Shown here: positions 23,495-32,675 of the stretch, in pieces
Layout of the letters: every line of letters begins with the position of its first letter
Position numbering within the stretch: position 1 is the first letter of the stretch
NCBI GenBank assembly: GCA_948467645.1
Contig: CAOKFD010000007.1
Location: 1 to 62,681, forward strand
Length of the DNA stretch: 62,681 nt
Direction: 5' to 3'
From: Fimadaptatus sp948467645
GTDB lineage: Bacteria > Bacillota > Clostridia > Christensenellales > Aristaeellaceae
Notes under the pieces: generated by a model
Databases searched by the model: none
Seen by the model: only the letters and a program-made list of their open reading frames with translations
Told to the model about the DNA's origin: nothing
Position numbers and translations under genes: made by a program

Positions 23495-25663
23495 TTATAA
23501 TAGTATTATGTGCTTGAACACATATCCTTCGTCGCGCGTGACCGCCTTTTCCACAATGTACGGTCGGTGCACGCGGATTTCGGGCAGAGTTATCGTGATT
23601 GAAATGTCTTCGGATTCAGACGGTGAGGCGGTCTGTGCGGCGGGCGCGGTCGTGTCGTCGGATACGCGCTCGATGTACTCGGCTTTCATCCAGCCGCGTT
23701 CGCTGTCCTCATGAACGGTGACATACGCCCACTGACCGTCGTCGCTCAGGCGTTCGACTGTCACGCGCGTGCCGCTTGCGTATGCGCCCACCACGTCAGC
23801 GTCGGCGCTGCTGTCCTTGCGCAGGCGCAGTCCGCGATCTTCGGTGTTTATCTGAGCTTCGTATGGGAAGGTAGGTGCATCTGCCGTCTGCACATCGTCC
23901 GACACGCTTGCCAGCGGCGACACATGGCTGCCGTCCGAACACAGTGCGTACACGGTAACGCGGTGCGCGGGCATTACGAATTCCGCCTGACAATCATCGG
24001 ACAGTTTGCGCGTCTCGCCCGACTCGCCGTCTTTTAAGTATATCCCCTCCGGCGTGCAGCCTGAAACCGACTTTGCATAGACGTTGACAATCGCGCCTGC
24101 GGGTGCGCCGTCGGTCACTTGCATACCCTGCGCCCCGGCCACGCTGAGCGCATAGTCGGCGTTCAGGGTAAAGCACGCGCTTTCTATCAGATTGACCTGC
24201 GAAGGCACAGGCTCAAATTCCACGCTGATTTCGCAATCGCATTCGGGCATTATGAACGCGCCGTCCTGAGCCTCGGCCACGACTGTACGAGTGCCGGGCG
24301 CACATATTTCAAGCGAACCATCGCGCACCTGCCAGCCCTCTACCGGAGTAAGCGCAATCGTCACCGTACTGCCCTCTGCCGCGCTGCCCGCCGGATATGT
24401 GCGCATTATGCCCAATCCGTGCGCCTGAACGCTGGTTATCGAATGCAGCGGACGCAGATTTGCGCTTAGTTCGATATTGCACGCGGGCGCGGTGAGCGAT
24501 ATATCGACTGCCGACGAATCGCCGCCCCGGTTGCGCTGTAATACCGATATTTCATTGCCGGATGATGTTACGGTCAGCTTGTCGTCAACCAGCCCATAGC
24601 CGCTCGGAACATCGACAACGGCGTACATTTCGTCGCCCGCACAACACGCGCTGATTTCGCGCGCACGGTCGGCGGCGTAGTAAACCCTGATCGACGAATC
24701 CGATTCTATGCGGCACAGCGCGCCCACATCCGCGAGTACGGCTGCTCCGCCCTCGGGCATTGTCAGGCTTACCGTAAACGCGCCAGTCACACCGTCCTGC
24801 TCGTTCACATATTGTGTGATTCCCGTGTCGGCGGGCTGTATCCCCTGCGAGCCGAAACGGATGCGCGTGTTGGGTTGGGATGGAGATATGGTGAGTTCGA
24901 CTTCACTGCCCGGCAATGCGCGCGGCGGGTTCTGATACGCATATTCGCCGCTTACGACGCACTCAACGCCGTCTGGCAGACTTACCATTGCGGCTGTAAC
25001 AAACTCTGCGGATATTGTGACCGGCTCGTCCGGCATTGTGAAGCAGTAATCGCCGGATTCGTTGCGTTCAGGCATGATTTCGACATTGCTGGCCGTGACT
25101 GCGCGCAGTGAATCTTTTTGAAGCGCATATTCATCATCTGGAACGACGCATATCAGCACGCTGTCGCCCGACGAAGCCTGACTGAGCACCCCGCCCGCCG
25201 CACTTTGTACGCGCAGTGCGCCGTCCTCGCCCTGCCACAGCCCGTCATCGCCCGCTTCTGTGAAGCCGTCGGCGTATGTTATCGCGTGCATCGCGCCGCA
25301 TTCGGCGACTATTGTGGCCTGACCGCTTTTGCACTCCTGCATGACAAAGTGGAACGTGCCGTTCGAGCCGGGCTCCAGCGGCATCATTGCGCCGTCGAAT
25401 ACGACGTAGGCGCTGCTGAGCGCGCTTTGGCCGTCCAGCGGAGTCAGCGTGACGTACACGTCCGCGCCCACCGGTATGCGCGTAAGCCCACCGGCGATGA
25501 ATGCCTGTGCGCCGCCCGCCGTGCAATAGTACGCGTCGCTGATCTCGCAGGTCGCGGCGGCCTGTGACCACGACAGCGTAACATCGTCCGAGGCGAGCGC
25601 CCATGAATGCGCAATGCAAAGCAGAATAACCACCGCCAGCGCGCATAACAGCTTTCGTTTCAT
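23495..25663 (-). CDS. Secreted repeat protein with C-terminal SH3b domain
   Basis: A 722-residue exported protein. The signal peptide (LLCALAVVILLCIAHSWALA) is followed by six or seven repeats of about 80-90 residues. Each repeat has the pattern V..TI.L.P..G..V..GS..V, an aromatic or D residue, then a FxMPxxxVxIxxxF-type strand (e.g. YCFTMPDEPVTISAEF, AFIMPECDCEISVEF, AEFVMPAHRVTVYA). These resemble divergent InlB B-repeat / listeria-like domains. The end has a bacterial SH3 domain (RGLRLRKDSSADADVVGAYA ... GWMKAEYIERV), usually a peptidoglycan ligand, then about 60 residues with a hydrophilic TAPAAQTASPSESED linker. No catalytic domain is visible. It probably sits in or on the cell wall. 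Confidence 0.75.
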   Translation of the reverse strand: MKRKLLCALAVVILLCIAHSWALASDDVTLSWSQAAATCEISDAYYCTAGGAQAFIAGGLTRIPVGADVYVTLTPLDGQSALSSAYVVFDGAMMPLEPGSNGTFHFVMQECKSGQATIVAECGAMHAITYADGFTEAGDDGLWQGEDGALRVQSAAGGVLSQASSGDSVLICVVPDDEYALQKDSLRAVTASNVEIMPERNESGDYCFTMPDEPVTISAEFVTAAMVSLPDGVECVVSGEYAYQNPPRALPGSEVELTISPSQPNTRIRFGSQGIQPADTGITQYVNEQDGVTGAFTVSLTMPEGGAAVLADVGALCRIESDSSIRVYYAADRAREISACCAGDEMYAVVDVPSGYGLVDDKLTVTSSGNEISVLQRNRGGDSSAVDISLTAPACNIELSANLRPLHSITSVQAHGLGIMRTYPAGSAAEGSTVTIALTPVEGWQVRDGSLEICAPGTRTVVAEAQDGAFIMPECDCEISVEFEPVPSQVNLIESACFTLNADYALSVAGAQGMQVTDGAPAGAIVNVYAKSVSGCTPEGIYLKDGESGETRKLSDDCQAEFVMPAHRVTVYALCSDGSHVSPLASVSDDVQTADAPTFPYEAQINTEDRGLRLRKDSSADADVVGAYASGTRVTVERLSDDGQWAYVTVHEDSERGWMKAEYIERVSDDTTAPAAQTASPSESEDISITITLPEIRVHRPYIVEKAVTRDEGYVFKHIILL

Positions 25664-25898
25664 ATTTTCACTCCAAGTCTGATTGCGTAGACACACAGGC
25701 AATAGTATATCATATGTTGCGGCCGGGCGCAATTGCGCGGCTTATTATAATATTGCGCTCTTTTGGGTTATGCTGAGGTTTTAAGGATTTAAGCGCTTGC
25801 ATTTTGTCGGCCCAGGCAGAAATATTAAGGCATCAGACTGTTGAATACCTGCCTTGAAAAAAGCCTTTTACATTAAGCCAGTCTTGCTCCAAATGCGT

Positions 25899-25932
25899 CA
25901 GACCGCCTCCGCATGTTCGCGGCGACGGTCTG
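25899..25932. other. Hairpin downstream of nucleotidyltransferase gene
   Basis: CAGACCG-CC-CCGC / GCGG-G-CGGTCTG forms a long stem (25899-25912 with 25919-25932). The following T-run is poor on both strands, so this is a weak terminator candidate for the minus-strand gene ending at 25985. Confidence 0.4.
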
Positions 25933-25984
25933 GTGAATGTATCGATATGTATGCATGCTCAGGCACATTGCCCTGCCCTATGCC

Positions 25985-26758
25985 TTAAAAGCCCTTTACC
26001 CCGAAGCGCGCAACCGCGTCGTCATAGCTTTCGGGTGTGCCGATGTCCACGCACTCGCCCTTGAAAAGGTAGGCGTGAATCGTCTTGCGCAGGGGATTGT
26101 TCGCGCTGCACAGCCAGCTCGGGAAGTGGCCGGGCGCGTCATTGGGCTGACCCAATTCGAGATACTGCTTAATGAGCGGCACGGTGTCGCGGCGGTATAC
26201 GTACAGCGCGTACACACCGACATCGCTCTGCGGCTCGGCGGGCTTTTCCACCATTTCGGTCACATCGCCGTTTGCGTCCAGCTTGGCCACGGCAAAGCGT
26301 TTGAGCAGGTTATAATCGCTCATGTGCGCCGCGCAGATGGTATCGTGGCCGCATTTGCGGAACTCGGCGATCAGGTCGCTTAGATCGAACGTGAACAGGT
26401 TGTCGCCAGCCACTACGAACAGATCGTCGTCTATGCCGGCCTTTTCGATTGTGAATTGCATATCGCCTATCGCGCCGCGGCGGTCGTCGTTGCTGACGGT
26501 GCCGTCGTCCCACACGCTTATATCAAGATGCGCATATTCGGGCTTGAGAACGGCCTTATTGCGCCACTCCTCAAACTGATTGATGTATACATGATTGCTG
26601 ACCACATGCACGTGTGTCAGACCCTCGATGCGCGCCATATCGTCCAGTATAAAGTTAATGATCGGCTTTTCGCCTATGGGCATGAGCGCCTTCGCCCGGC
26701 CCTGCGCTCTGTCTTTAAGACGCGTAGCGTAGCCCGCCGCCAGTATTATGGCCTGCAT
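25985..26758 (-). CDS. Sugar-phosphate nucleotidyltransferase
   Basis: A 257-residue enzyme of the NTP_transferase family that forms NDP-sugars from a sugar 1-phosphate and a nucleoside triphosphate. It begins with the family's Rossmann motif AIILAAGYATRLKDRAQGR, followed by KALMPIGEKPII, and has FVVAGDNLF (metal-binding aspartate) and VEKPAEP. The pattern is like glucose-1-phosphate thymidylyltransferase or a related cytidylyl/choline-phosphate enzyme. Sugar and nucleotide cannot be fixed. GGAGG is 1 nt from the first of two adjacent ATGs and 4 nt from the second (26758), so I prefer the second. The promoter at 26808-26836 is near perfect. Confidence 0.88.
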   Translation of the reverse strand: MQAIILAAGYATRLKDRAQGRAKALMPIGEKPIINFILDDMARIEGLTHVHVVSNHVYINQFEEWRNKAVLKPEYAHLDISVWDDGTVSNDDRRGAIGDMQFTIEKAGIDDDLFVVAGDNLFTFDLSDLIAEFRKCGHDTICAAHMSDYNLLKRFAVAKLDANGDVTEMVEKPAEPQSDVGVYALYVYRRDTVPLIKQYLELGQPNDAPGHFPSWLCSANNPLRKTIHAYLFKGECVDIGTPESYDDAVARFGVKGF

Positions 26759-26807
26759 CATTCATTCCTCCAAAAAGTTAAAATAGCGCCTTGCAATAAC
26801 TGTATAT

Positions 26808-26836
26808 ATCATAATACAGATCTTGACATTTGTCAA
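26808..26836 (-). promoter_or_regulatory. Promoter of nucleotidyltransferase gene
   Basis: On the minus strand, TTGACA (26836-26831) and TATGAT (26813-26808) are spaced by 17 bp. The -35 hexamer is part of a perfect dyad TTGACA-TT-TGTCAA (26823-26836), which also creates a -35-like box on the plus strand and may be a regulator site. Confidence 0.75.
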
Positions 26837-26887
26837 ACCATTTGAGCATATTGTCAGTCCAAAGCCCGTTTTATGACAACATTCGCA

Positions 26888-26933
26888 TAAAAAATCAGCC
26901 GCACAAACGCCTTACCCGGCGATTGCGCGGCTG
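26888..26933 (-). terminator. Terminator of aconitase-family gene
   Basis: The stem CAGCCGCGCAA / TTGTGCGGCTG (26896-26906 with 26923-26933) is followed on the minus strand by ATTTTTTATG. It is 19 bp past the stop. Confidence 0.93.
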
Positions 26934-26951
26934 AACGCTGCGTCAGTTTAT

Positions 26952-29162
26952 TCAGCTTTCCTTGTAGTAATTTATCAGGCAGCCCGCTGCCAGTATGCGG
27001 CGCTCGTCGGCGGTCAGCGGCATTTCAAGGCGAATCTTACGCTTTTCGCCGCCGCTTATCAGCTCTGCGTCGATGGCATCCGCGCCGCTTTGAACCGCAG
27101 TGCGCACGCCGGTGAGCACCAGCAGGTCGCCCTGCCTGATTCCGCTGGCCTCCGCGTCGGGCAGTATGAACGGTATTATGCCCCAGTTAATCAGGTTGGA
27201 ACGATAGCGCTTGGTGGCGTACTCGCGCGCGATATTGGCGCGGCCGCCCAGCACACGCTGACAACTCGCGGCCTGTTCGCGCGCCGAACCGTCGCCCGGC
27301 TTGAGCGCAAATACCAGCGTACCCAGCTCTATATCGCAATTGGGCAGGCCGGACGCCTCGAGCATCGCCTCAGCCTTTTCATTCATGGCCGTGCCGTCGA
27401 GCACGCTTGCGCGCAGCGAAGCTTCAGCCTGACGCACTTCCTTAGCCTTTGGCACATACGAGGGCACCTTGCGCGAGAGTGCAAAGCCCGCAAGCCGCTC
27501 GGGGTTGGAGCGGTAGGACGACGTGTCGCCCGACGGAATCAGCTCGTCGGTGGTCGTTACCGGGTCGTATATCGAGGCCGCGACCTCCAGCACCATGTTC
27601 TCGCTCATCGGGTAGAACTTGGGCCAGTCGGATATGTTGGGGCCGTACTTGAGCTGATGCTCGGGCTGCGGATGGCCGTAGCCGTGGTAGATGCGCTTGT
27701 TGTACGTGCCGTTGTCGAACTCGTATGAGTAGTCTATGTTCTCGGGGATCTCAACCTTGTCCGCGCCGGTGAGTATGCCGTCGCGCAGGGCGGTCGCTGC
27801 AATCGAACGCGCATCCATCAGCGCGACGTATGCGTTCTGCCCCTCGCCGGGCTTGGAGCCTTCGCGGTTGGGGAAGTTGCGCGTGGTGTGGCGCAGCGAC
27901 AGGCCGCCGTTCTGCGGCACGTCGCCCGCACCGAAGCACGGGCCGCATATGGCCGTGCGCAGTATCGTACCCGAGGCCAGCAGCTTTTCGACCGAGCCGT
28001 TGCGCAGAAGGTGCATAAGTTGCGGCTGGGACGCGGGATAGGCGCTCATCTGGAAGTGGCCATATGTGAGGTCGGTGCCCGCCAGCATCGCGGCCACGGT
28101 GGTCAGGTTTTCAAACGTACCGCCCGAGCAGCCCGCGATTATGCCCTGCTCGGCGCGCACGCCCTCGCTGGTTATCTTGCTGCGTATATCGTCCGAGGTA
28201 AGGCCGAGTTCGTTCAGTATATCGCCCGCGTTGGCGGTAAACTCGTCGATAGTGAATACGTTGCTGGGATGGAACGGCAGCGCGATCATCGGGCGAATCT
28301 TGTCCAGTTCGATGGTGATTGCGCCGTCGTACAGCGCGCCGTTGTACGGCTCCAGCTCGCGATAGTCGTCGCCGCGGCCATGTATTTGCAGATAGCGGCG
28401 AACCTTCTTATCGGTGCGCCATACCGAGCTTAAGCAGGTAGTCTCGGTTGTCATTACGTCTATGCCGCCGCGGAAATCCACGCTCAACTCGTCCACGCCG
28501 GGGCCAATGAACTCAAGTATCTTGTTCTTGACCAGGCCCTTGGCGAACACCGCCTTAATCAGCGCCAGCGCCACGTCCTGCGGGCCGACGCAGCGTTCGG
28601 GCTTGCCGGTCAGGTAGACCGCAACAACGTCGGGATAGGATATGTCATAGGTACGGTGGAGCAGCTGCTTCACAAGTTCGGGGCCGCCCTCGCCTATGCC
28701 CAGCGTGCCCAGCATACCGTAACGGGTATGGCTGTCCGAACCAAGCAGCATCTTGCCGCAGCCTGCCATCATCTCGCGCGCGTACTGATGTATGACCGCC
28801 AGATGCGCGGGCACGAAGTTGCCGCCGTATTTTATGCACGCCGACAGGCCGAACGCATGGTCGTCCTCATTTATCGTGCCGCCCACTGCGCACAGCGAAT
28901 TGTGACAGTTGGTCAGCACGTAAGGCATACAGAACTCCTGCATGTCGCCCATGCGCGCCGTCTGGATTATATTGACATAAGTGATGTCATGCGACAACAT
29001 GCCGTCGAAGCGGATTTTGAGGTTTTTCATATCGCCGCTGGTGTTGTGCTGCTCCAGTATGCGATACGCTATAGTGCCCTCACGCCCTTCGGGCTGATCG
29101 GCCTGAGCGGGCACCAGCTGCCCATTCATCAGGCGCATGGGCTGCATCTGACAATTGACCAT
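26952..29162 (-). CDS. Aconitase-family hydratase
   Basis: A 736-residue 4Fe-4S hydro-lyase. It has the catalytic-region motif LLGSDSHTRYGMLGTLGIGEGG (read as two parts around SDSHT), Cys ligands in IIAGCSGGTFEN and AICGPCFGAGD, and substrate-loop RNFPNREGSKPGEGQNAYV. The small swivel domain follows from about 590 (EYATKRYRSNLINWGIIPF, GDLLVLTG). The domain order is like mitochondrial/AcnA-type aconitase but the sequence is nearer the YbhJ-like hydratase group, whose substrate is uncertain. No citrate synthase or isocitrate dehydrogenase gene is adjacent. ATG 29162 has GGGAGG upstream. The 284 bp before it hold no clear riboswitch. Confidence 0.9.
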   Translation of the reverse strand: MVNCQMQPMRLMNGQLVPAQADQPEGREGTIAYRILEQHNTSGDMKNLKIRFDGMLSHDITYVNIIQTARMGDMQEFCMPYVLTNCHNSLCAVGGTINEDDHAFGLSACIKYGGNFVPAHLAVIHQYAREMMAGCGKMLLGSDSHTRYGMLGTLGIGEGGPELVKQLLHRTYDISYPDVVAVYLTGKPERCVGPQDVALALIKAVFAKGLVKNKILEFIGPGVDELSVDFRGGIDVMTTETTCLSSVWRTDKKVRRYLQIHGRGDDYRELEPYNGALYDGAITIELDKIRPMIALPFHPSNVFTIDEFTANAGDILNELGLTSDDIRSKITSEGVRAEQGIIAGCSGGTFENLTTVAAMLAGTDLTYGHFQMSAYPASQPQLMHLLRNGSVEKLLASGTILRTAICGPCFGAGDVPQNGGLSLRHTTRNFPNREGSKPGEGQNAYVALMDARSIAATALRDGILTGADKVEIPENIDYSYEFDNGTYNKRIYHGYGHPQPEHQLKYGPNISDWPKFYPMSENMVLEVAASIYDPVTTTDELIPSGDTSSYRSNPERLAGFALSRKVPSYVPKAKEVRQAEASLRASVLDGTAMNEKAEAMLEASGLPNCDIELGTLVFALKPGDGSAREQAASCQRVLGGRANIAREYATKRYRSNLINWGIIPFILPDAEASGIRQGDLLVLTGVRTAVQSGADAIDAELISGGEKRKIRLEMPLTADERRILAAGCLINYYKES

Positions 29163-29446
29163 GCGTATTCCTCCCGTATATGTACGTTCGCTTTAGTAAA
29201 GGGCCTTGCCACGGCATTTGCAGGCATATGCAAAGCCGCGCTTCAAACGGCGAATCGGCCATTCAAAGCTTATCAGCCGCATTTAAGCGTATATGTCCCC
29301 GTAAATGTTAATCCAGCGCAGGCTTTTCGTCAAGTGGCGGCGGAGCTTTCGCCTGTTAATTTTCATTCAAATCTGCATATTGCGGCGTGCAGTCCTTCAC
29401 TTTGACAGTCATTGAATGTATATCCTGCGTTTTTAACGGCGGCGGA

Positions 29447-30358
29447 TTATTTCATAGTCAGATAGCGCCCTGCCATGGATGCGGCAACCGCGCCGTCGGA
29501 CGCGGCGGTCACTACCTGTCTGAGCGGCTTTGTGCGTATGTCGCCCGCCGCGAACACGCCCGGCAGCGACGTTTGAGTATCCTCGCCCGCCACTATAAAG
29601 CCCGCCGCGTCGGTTTCAATCGCGCCGCGCACCAAATCGCTCTGCGGCACCTGACCCACCGCTATGAACGCGCCTGCCACTTCGATTTCGTGTGTCTCGC
29701 CAGTATTCACGCCGCGAATCTTTGCGCGTTCGAGCGACTTCGTGCCCGTAAACTCCGTTACCGTGCTGTTCCACACCATTTCGATATTTGACTTTAATTC
29801 AATTCTGCGTGCCAGCGCCGCGTCCGCGCGCAGGGCATCGCGCCGGTGCACCATGTACACACGCTCACACAGGCCAGACAGATACAGCGCGTCCTCCGCC
29901 GCAGTGTTGCCGCCGCCCACGACCAACACGCGCTTGCCGCGATAGAACGCGCCGTCGCACGTAGCGCAGTACGAAACGCCGCGTCCGCGAAACAGTTCCT
30001 CGCCCGGTACGTCCAGCTTGCGCGCCTGTGCGCCCATGCACAGTATCGCCGCGCGCGCCTGTACCTCGCCCGATGAAGTCTGCGCGGTCTTTATGTCGCC
30101 TTGCAGGTTCAGCGCGCTCACTTCGTCGTAGCTTATCTCACAGCCCGCGCTTTCAGCCTGCTGCTGAAATTCCATCATAAGTTCGGGACCACCTATGCCC
30201 TGCGCGTGGCCGGGATAGTTTTCGATTATGTTGGTCGTAGACGCCTGACCGCCCACCATCAGCCTTTCATATACGACCGCCTTCAGTCCCATGCGCGCCG
30301 CATACAGACCTGCCGTCATGCCCGCCGGGCCGCCGCCGATTATCATTATATCAAGCAT
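29447..30358 (-). CDS. trxB: Thioredoxin reductase
   Basis: A 303-residue FAD/NADPH flavoprotein that reduces thioredoxin. It has the FAD motif IMIIGGGPAGMTAGLYAARMG, the redox-active disulfide YCATCDGAFY (C131, C134), the NADPH motif VLVVGGGNTAAEDAL with an RR pair in MVHRRD, and the C-terminal FAD contact GVFAAGDI. The length is normal. It has its own promoter (30468-30496), giving a short leader with a strong stem-loop. There is no trxA alongside. Confidence 0.96.
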   Translation of the reverse strand: MLDIMIIGGGPAGMTAGLYAARMGLKAVVYERLMVGGQASTTNIIENYPGHAQGIGGPELMMEFQQQAESAGCEISYDEVSALNLQGDIKTAQTSSGEVQARAAILCMGAQARKLDVPGEELFRGRGVSYCATCDGAFYRGKRVLVVGGGNTAAEDALYLSGLCERVYMVHRRDALRADAALARRIELKSNIEMVWNSTVTEFTGTKSLERAKIRGVNTGETHEIEVAGAFIAVGQVPQSDLVRGAIETDAAGFIVAGEDTQTSLPGVFAAGDIRTKPLRQVVTAASDGAVAASMAGRYLTMK

Positions 30359-30421
30359 GTTAGTCCTCCATCTTAGTCAATCGAATCGCCGCTCAAGTAA
30401 ATCGACCGATTTTCAATTCAT

Positions 30422-30496
30422 TAATCTGCGCATTTCCGTTCGGACTGCACGCAGATTAGTCATCTATATTATACCATACAATCGCGCATATAAACA
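30422..30496 (-). promoter_or_regulatory. trxB promoter and 5' stem-loop
   Basis: On the minus strand, TGTTTA (30496-30491) and TATAAT (30473-30468) are 17 bp apart. The predicted transcript begins near 30461 and immediately folds TAATCTGCG / CGCAGATTA (30422-30430 with 30449-30457). Such a 5' hairpin usually stabilises mRNA, but the same dyad could be an operator. Confidence 0.6.
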
Positions 30497-30550
30497 GCGC
30501 GGTTTTGCAAAAGCCGTTTATGCCAATTTATGCCAGGCAGCCCATTTTCA

Positions 30551-30580
30551 TTGACATTTGCTGCCGATTCGCATTACAAT
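30551..30580 (+). promoter_or_regulatory. Promoter of CAP-domain gene
   Basis: TTGACA (30551-30556) and TACAAT (30575-30580) are 18 bp apart, about 45 bp upstream of the start. Confidence 0.65.
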
Positions 30581-30624
30581 TTTATTGCAAGTTGTTGCGA
30601 AACATTTTCAAAGGAGAAAGTCAT

Positions 30625-31443
30625 ATGAGATCATCTTACAACCGTATCGCCAGTTTGGCCTTTGCATGTCTGATAGGATTGGGTCCATGCGGAATCACGG
30701 GCGCTGAGGCGCAGTGTTTTACCGATAGTCGAAACTGCACTGGCAATTCATGTTGCTCGAACTTTGCGTCCGATTGCAATCAGTACGATTTCGAATATAC
30801 GTACAACAGCGGCTGTTCGTCGCGCTGGAACGCGCGCTGCCGCAAGGTATACCGCCGCGGGCAGTGCTCGACCGTGCCCACCTGCCGTCCGACTTCCGAT
30901 TGTGCTGCAACCGCTCAGCCCACTGCTGAACCGACCAGCGTGCCGACTACTGCGCCCACCGCTGAGCCGACTGTCAAGCCTACCTCAGCGCCGACTTCTC
31001 GGCCTACCGCTGAACCCACTGTCAGGCCGACTGCCGAACCGACGGCTGCCGCCAAACCCACTACCCAGCCGGATCAGGGCGGCGTAAGCACATCTATGGC
31101 ACAGGAGGTGCTGAGCATGGTAAATGAGGAGCGCGCCGCCGCCGGACTTAACGCACTCACTATGGACGATTCGCTCAGCGCCGCGGCGTGTATCCGTGCG
31201 CGCGAAATCGTCACCAGCTTCTCGCACACCCGCCCCGACGGCAGCAGTTTTTCCACCGTCACAAGCGGCGCTTACGGCGAAAATATCGCCAAGGGGCAGC
31301 AGAGCGCCGCGCGCGTAATGGCGGCGTGGATGTCGTCCAGCGGCCACCGCGCGAACATACTCAACTCGCGCTGGAGCACAATCGGCATATGCGCGTATGA
31401 GTATAATGGCGTTATGTACTGGGTACAGCTTTTCGGACGCTAA
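30625..31443 (+). CDS. Secreted CAP-domain protein with cysteine-rich N-terminus
   Basis: A 272-residue exported protein. After a signal peptide (to about GAEAQ, residue 30) comes a segment of about 65 residues with eleven cysteines (C-x6-C-x4-CC-type spacing at NCTGNSCCSNF), unlike the usual bacterial CAP proteins. A PTAEPT/PTSAPT proline-threonine linker follows (about 95-150). The CAP/SCP domain is last: VLSMVNEERAAAGLNALTMD, FSHTRPDGSSF, YGENIA, SSGHRANILN and WVQLFGR, with the histidines (SHT and GHR) and glutamates of the family cavity. Bacterial members like YkwD are secreted with uncertain activity. AAAGGAG precedes ATG 30625. The cysteine-rich part resembles a disulfide-stabilised toxin-like or lectin-like fold; this is a guess. 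Confidence 0.85.
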   Translation: MRSSYNRIASLAFACLIGLGPCGITGAEAQCFTDSRNCTGNSCCSNFASDCNQYDFEYTYNSGCSSRWNARCRKVYRRGQCSTVPTCRPTSDCAATAQPTAEPTSVPTTAPTAEPTVKPTSAPTSRPTAEPTVRPTAEPTAAAKPTTQPDQGGVSTSMAQEVLSMVNEERAAAGLNALTMDDSLSAAACIRAREIVTSFSHTRPDGSSFSTVTSGAYGENIAKGQQSAARVMAAWMSSSGHRANILNSRWSTIGICAYEYNGVMYWVQLFGR

Positions 31444-31575
31444 GGCATGTGGCGCGATTTATTGGAAGGCTAAAGTATTGCTCGGATGCTCTGCCTGTGA
31501 ATGATTTTCGGCTTCGTCAATTGAGAATCATGCTTATTTCATGTCTTAAATCCGCTTATTTATGACTGTAAAAGC

Positions 31576-31614
31576 AAAATCGACGTACAGTAACTGCTCT
31601 GTGCGTCGATTTTT
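31576..31614. terminator. Bidirectional terminator, CAP gene / DUF368 gene
   Basis: AAAATCGACG-ACAG pairs with CTGT-CGTCGATTTT (31576-31590 with 31599-31613). It has T-rich flanks in both directions between convergent genes. Confidence 0.88.
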
Positions 31615-31620
31615 GTTTGT

Positions 31621-32508
31621 TTAGTCCACTTCGCCGCGATCCTCAAGTACCTTGCGCATACGCTCCATACCGTATGCGATGGCACAGCCCACTATGAAGC
31701 ACGCCGCGTAGAGAGCTATGCTGCCCGCGTCCATCGTGCCTTGGCCAAAGGGCAAAATCGCCGCCGTGGACGCAATTACTATGCCGAATATCGCGTGCAG
31801 CGCGACCGCGTAATGCCGCTTGAGCAGCCAACCCATACCGCGCGACAGCAGCGCAACCGTGGCCGCCAGTCCCACGAGCAGCGGCAGCACCACGCCCACA
31901 TCCAACTGGCTTATGCCCGCGGTCATGGGCTGATACAGGCCGAGGAATATGAATATCGATGACGGGCTCATGCCGGGCACGACCATGCCCATGCCCCACA
32001 GCACGCCGCAGGCCAGCCACCACCACACGTTAGGCGTAACCAGCGCGCCCTCGCCGCCGCTTTCCATGCTGCTTACAAGGTACATCCACAGCGCGGTCAG
32101 CACAATCGCGATTGCCATGGCCAGCCACGCAAACCTGCCGCGCCCCTGCTGACCCGCCTCACGCCAAAGCGCAGGCAATGTACCTATGACCAGCCCCGAG
32201 AACAGCCACACCGCGGGTACGGGCGATTCGCGGAACAGCCAGTCCACCACGCGCGCCAGCCCCAGTATGCCCAGCGCAAAGCCGACAAGTATAGGCAGAA
32301 AAAACCACGCCTTGCGCTTAAACTCTTTTACAGGGTGTGCAAGGAACTCCATCAGCGGACGATATATGCCAAATACCACGCTGAGCACACCGCCGCTTAT
32401 GCCGGGCAGTATCGCGCCCACGCCCACCACCGCGCCCTTGATTATGCGCGATATAAATTGCAGCGGATCGCGTCCGCAGCGAGCCGTCTGGTTTGTATGC
32501 CCGTTCAT
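31621..32508 (-). CDS. DUF368 membrane protein (undecaprenyl-phosphate carrier family)
   Basis: A 295-residue membrane protein with about eight to nine hydrophobic helices. It carries the DUF368 hallmark GAVVGVGAILPGISGGVLSV near residue 26 and its inverted partner GMGMVVPGMSPSSIFIFLG near 172, consistent with the two-fold pseudo-symmetry of transporters. DUF368 proteins (PopT) have been reported to recycle undecaprenyl phosphate across the membrane for cell-wall synthesis, alongside DedA-family UptA. It is a single gene with its own upstream spacer, next to the ThiT gene. No close operon partners. Confidence 0.9.
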   Translation of the reverse strand: MNGHTNQTARCGRDPLQFISRIIKGAVVGVGAILPGISGGVLSVVFGIYRPLMEFLAHPVKEFKRKAWFFLPILVGFALGILGLARVVDWLFRESPVPAVWLFSGLVIGTLPALWREAGQQGRGRFAWLAMAIAIVLTALWMYLVSSMESGGEGALVTPNVWWWLACGVLWGMGMVVPGMSPSSIFIFLGLYQPMTAGISQLDVGVVLPLLVGLAATVALLSRGMGWLLKRHYAVALHAIFGIVIASTAAILPFGQGTMDAGSIALYAACFIVGCAIAYGMERMRKVLEDRGEVD

Positions 32509-32675
32509 AATTTCCTCCGATAAAAGCGCTTTATTGTTTGTATGGTCTTAGTACCATTATATACCACTTGCGCCGATTTGCATAGATACGGGCGCGCGTT
32601 GGATTTATAGAATTCTGTAAGCAAAAAAATATGGAGAAAGCCTATGCCCTCTCCATACCGATACGAATAATTCAA

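Noticed and set aside
29163..29446. Possible cobalamin-type riboswitch before the aconitase-family gene
   Set aside because: Only a fragment resembling GCCACTTG was seen; the B12 box and its surrounding helices are missing.
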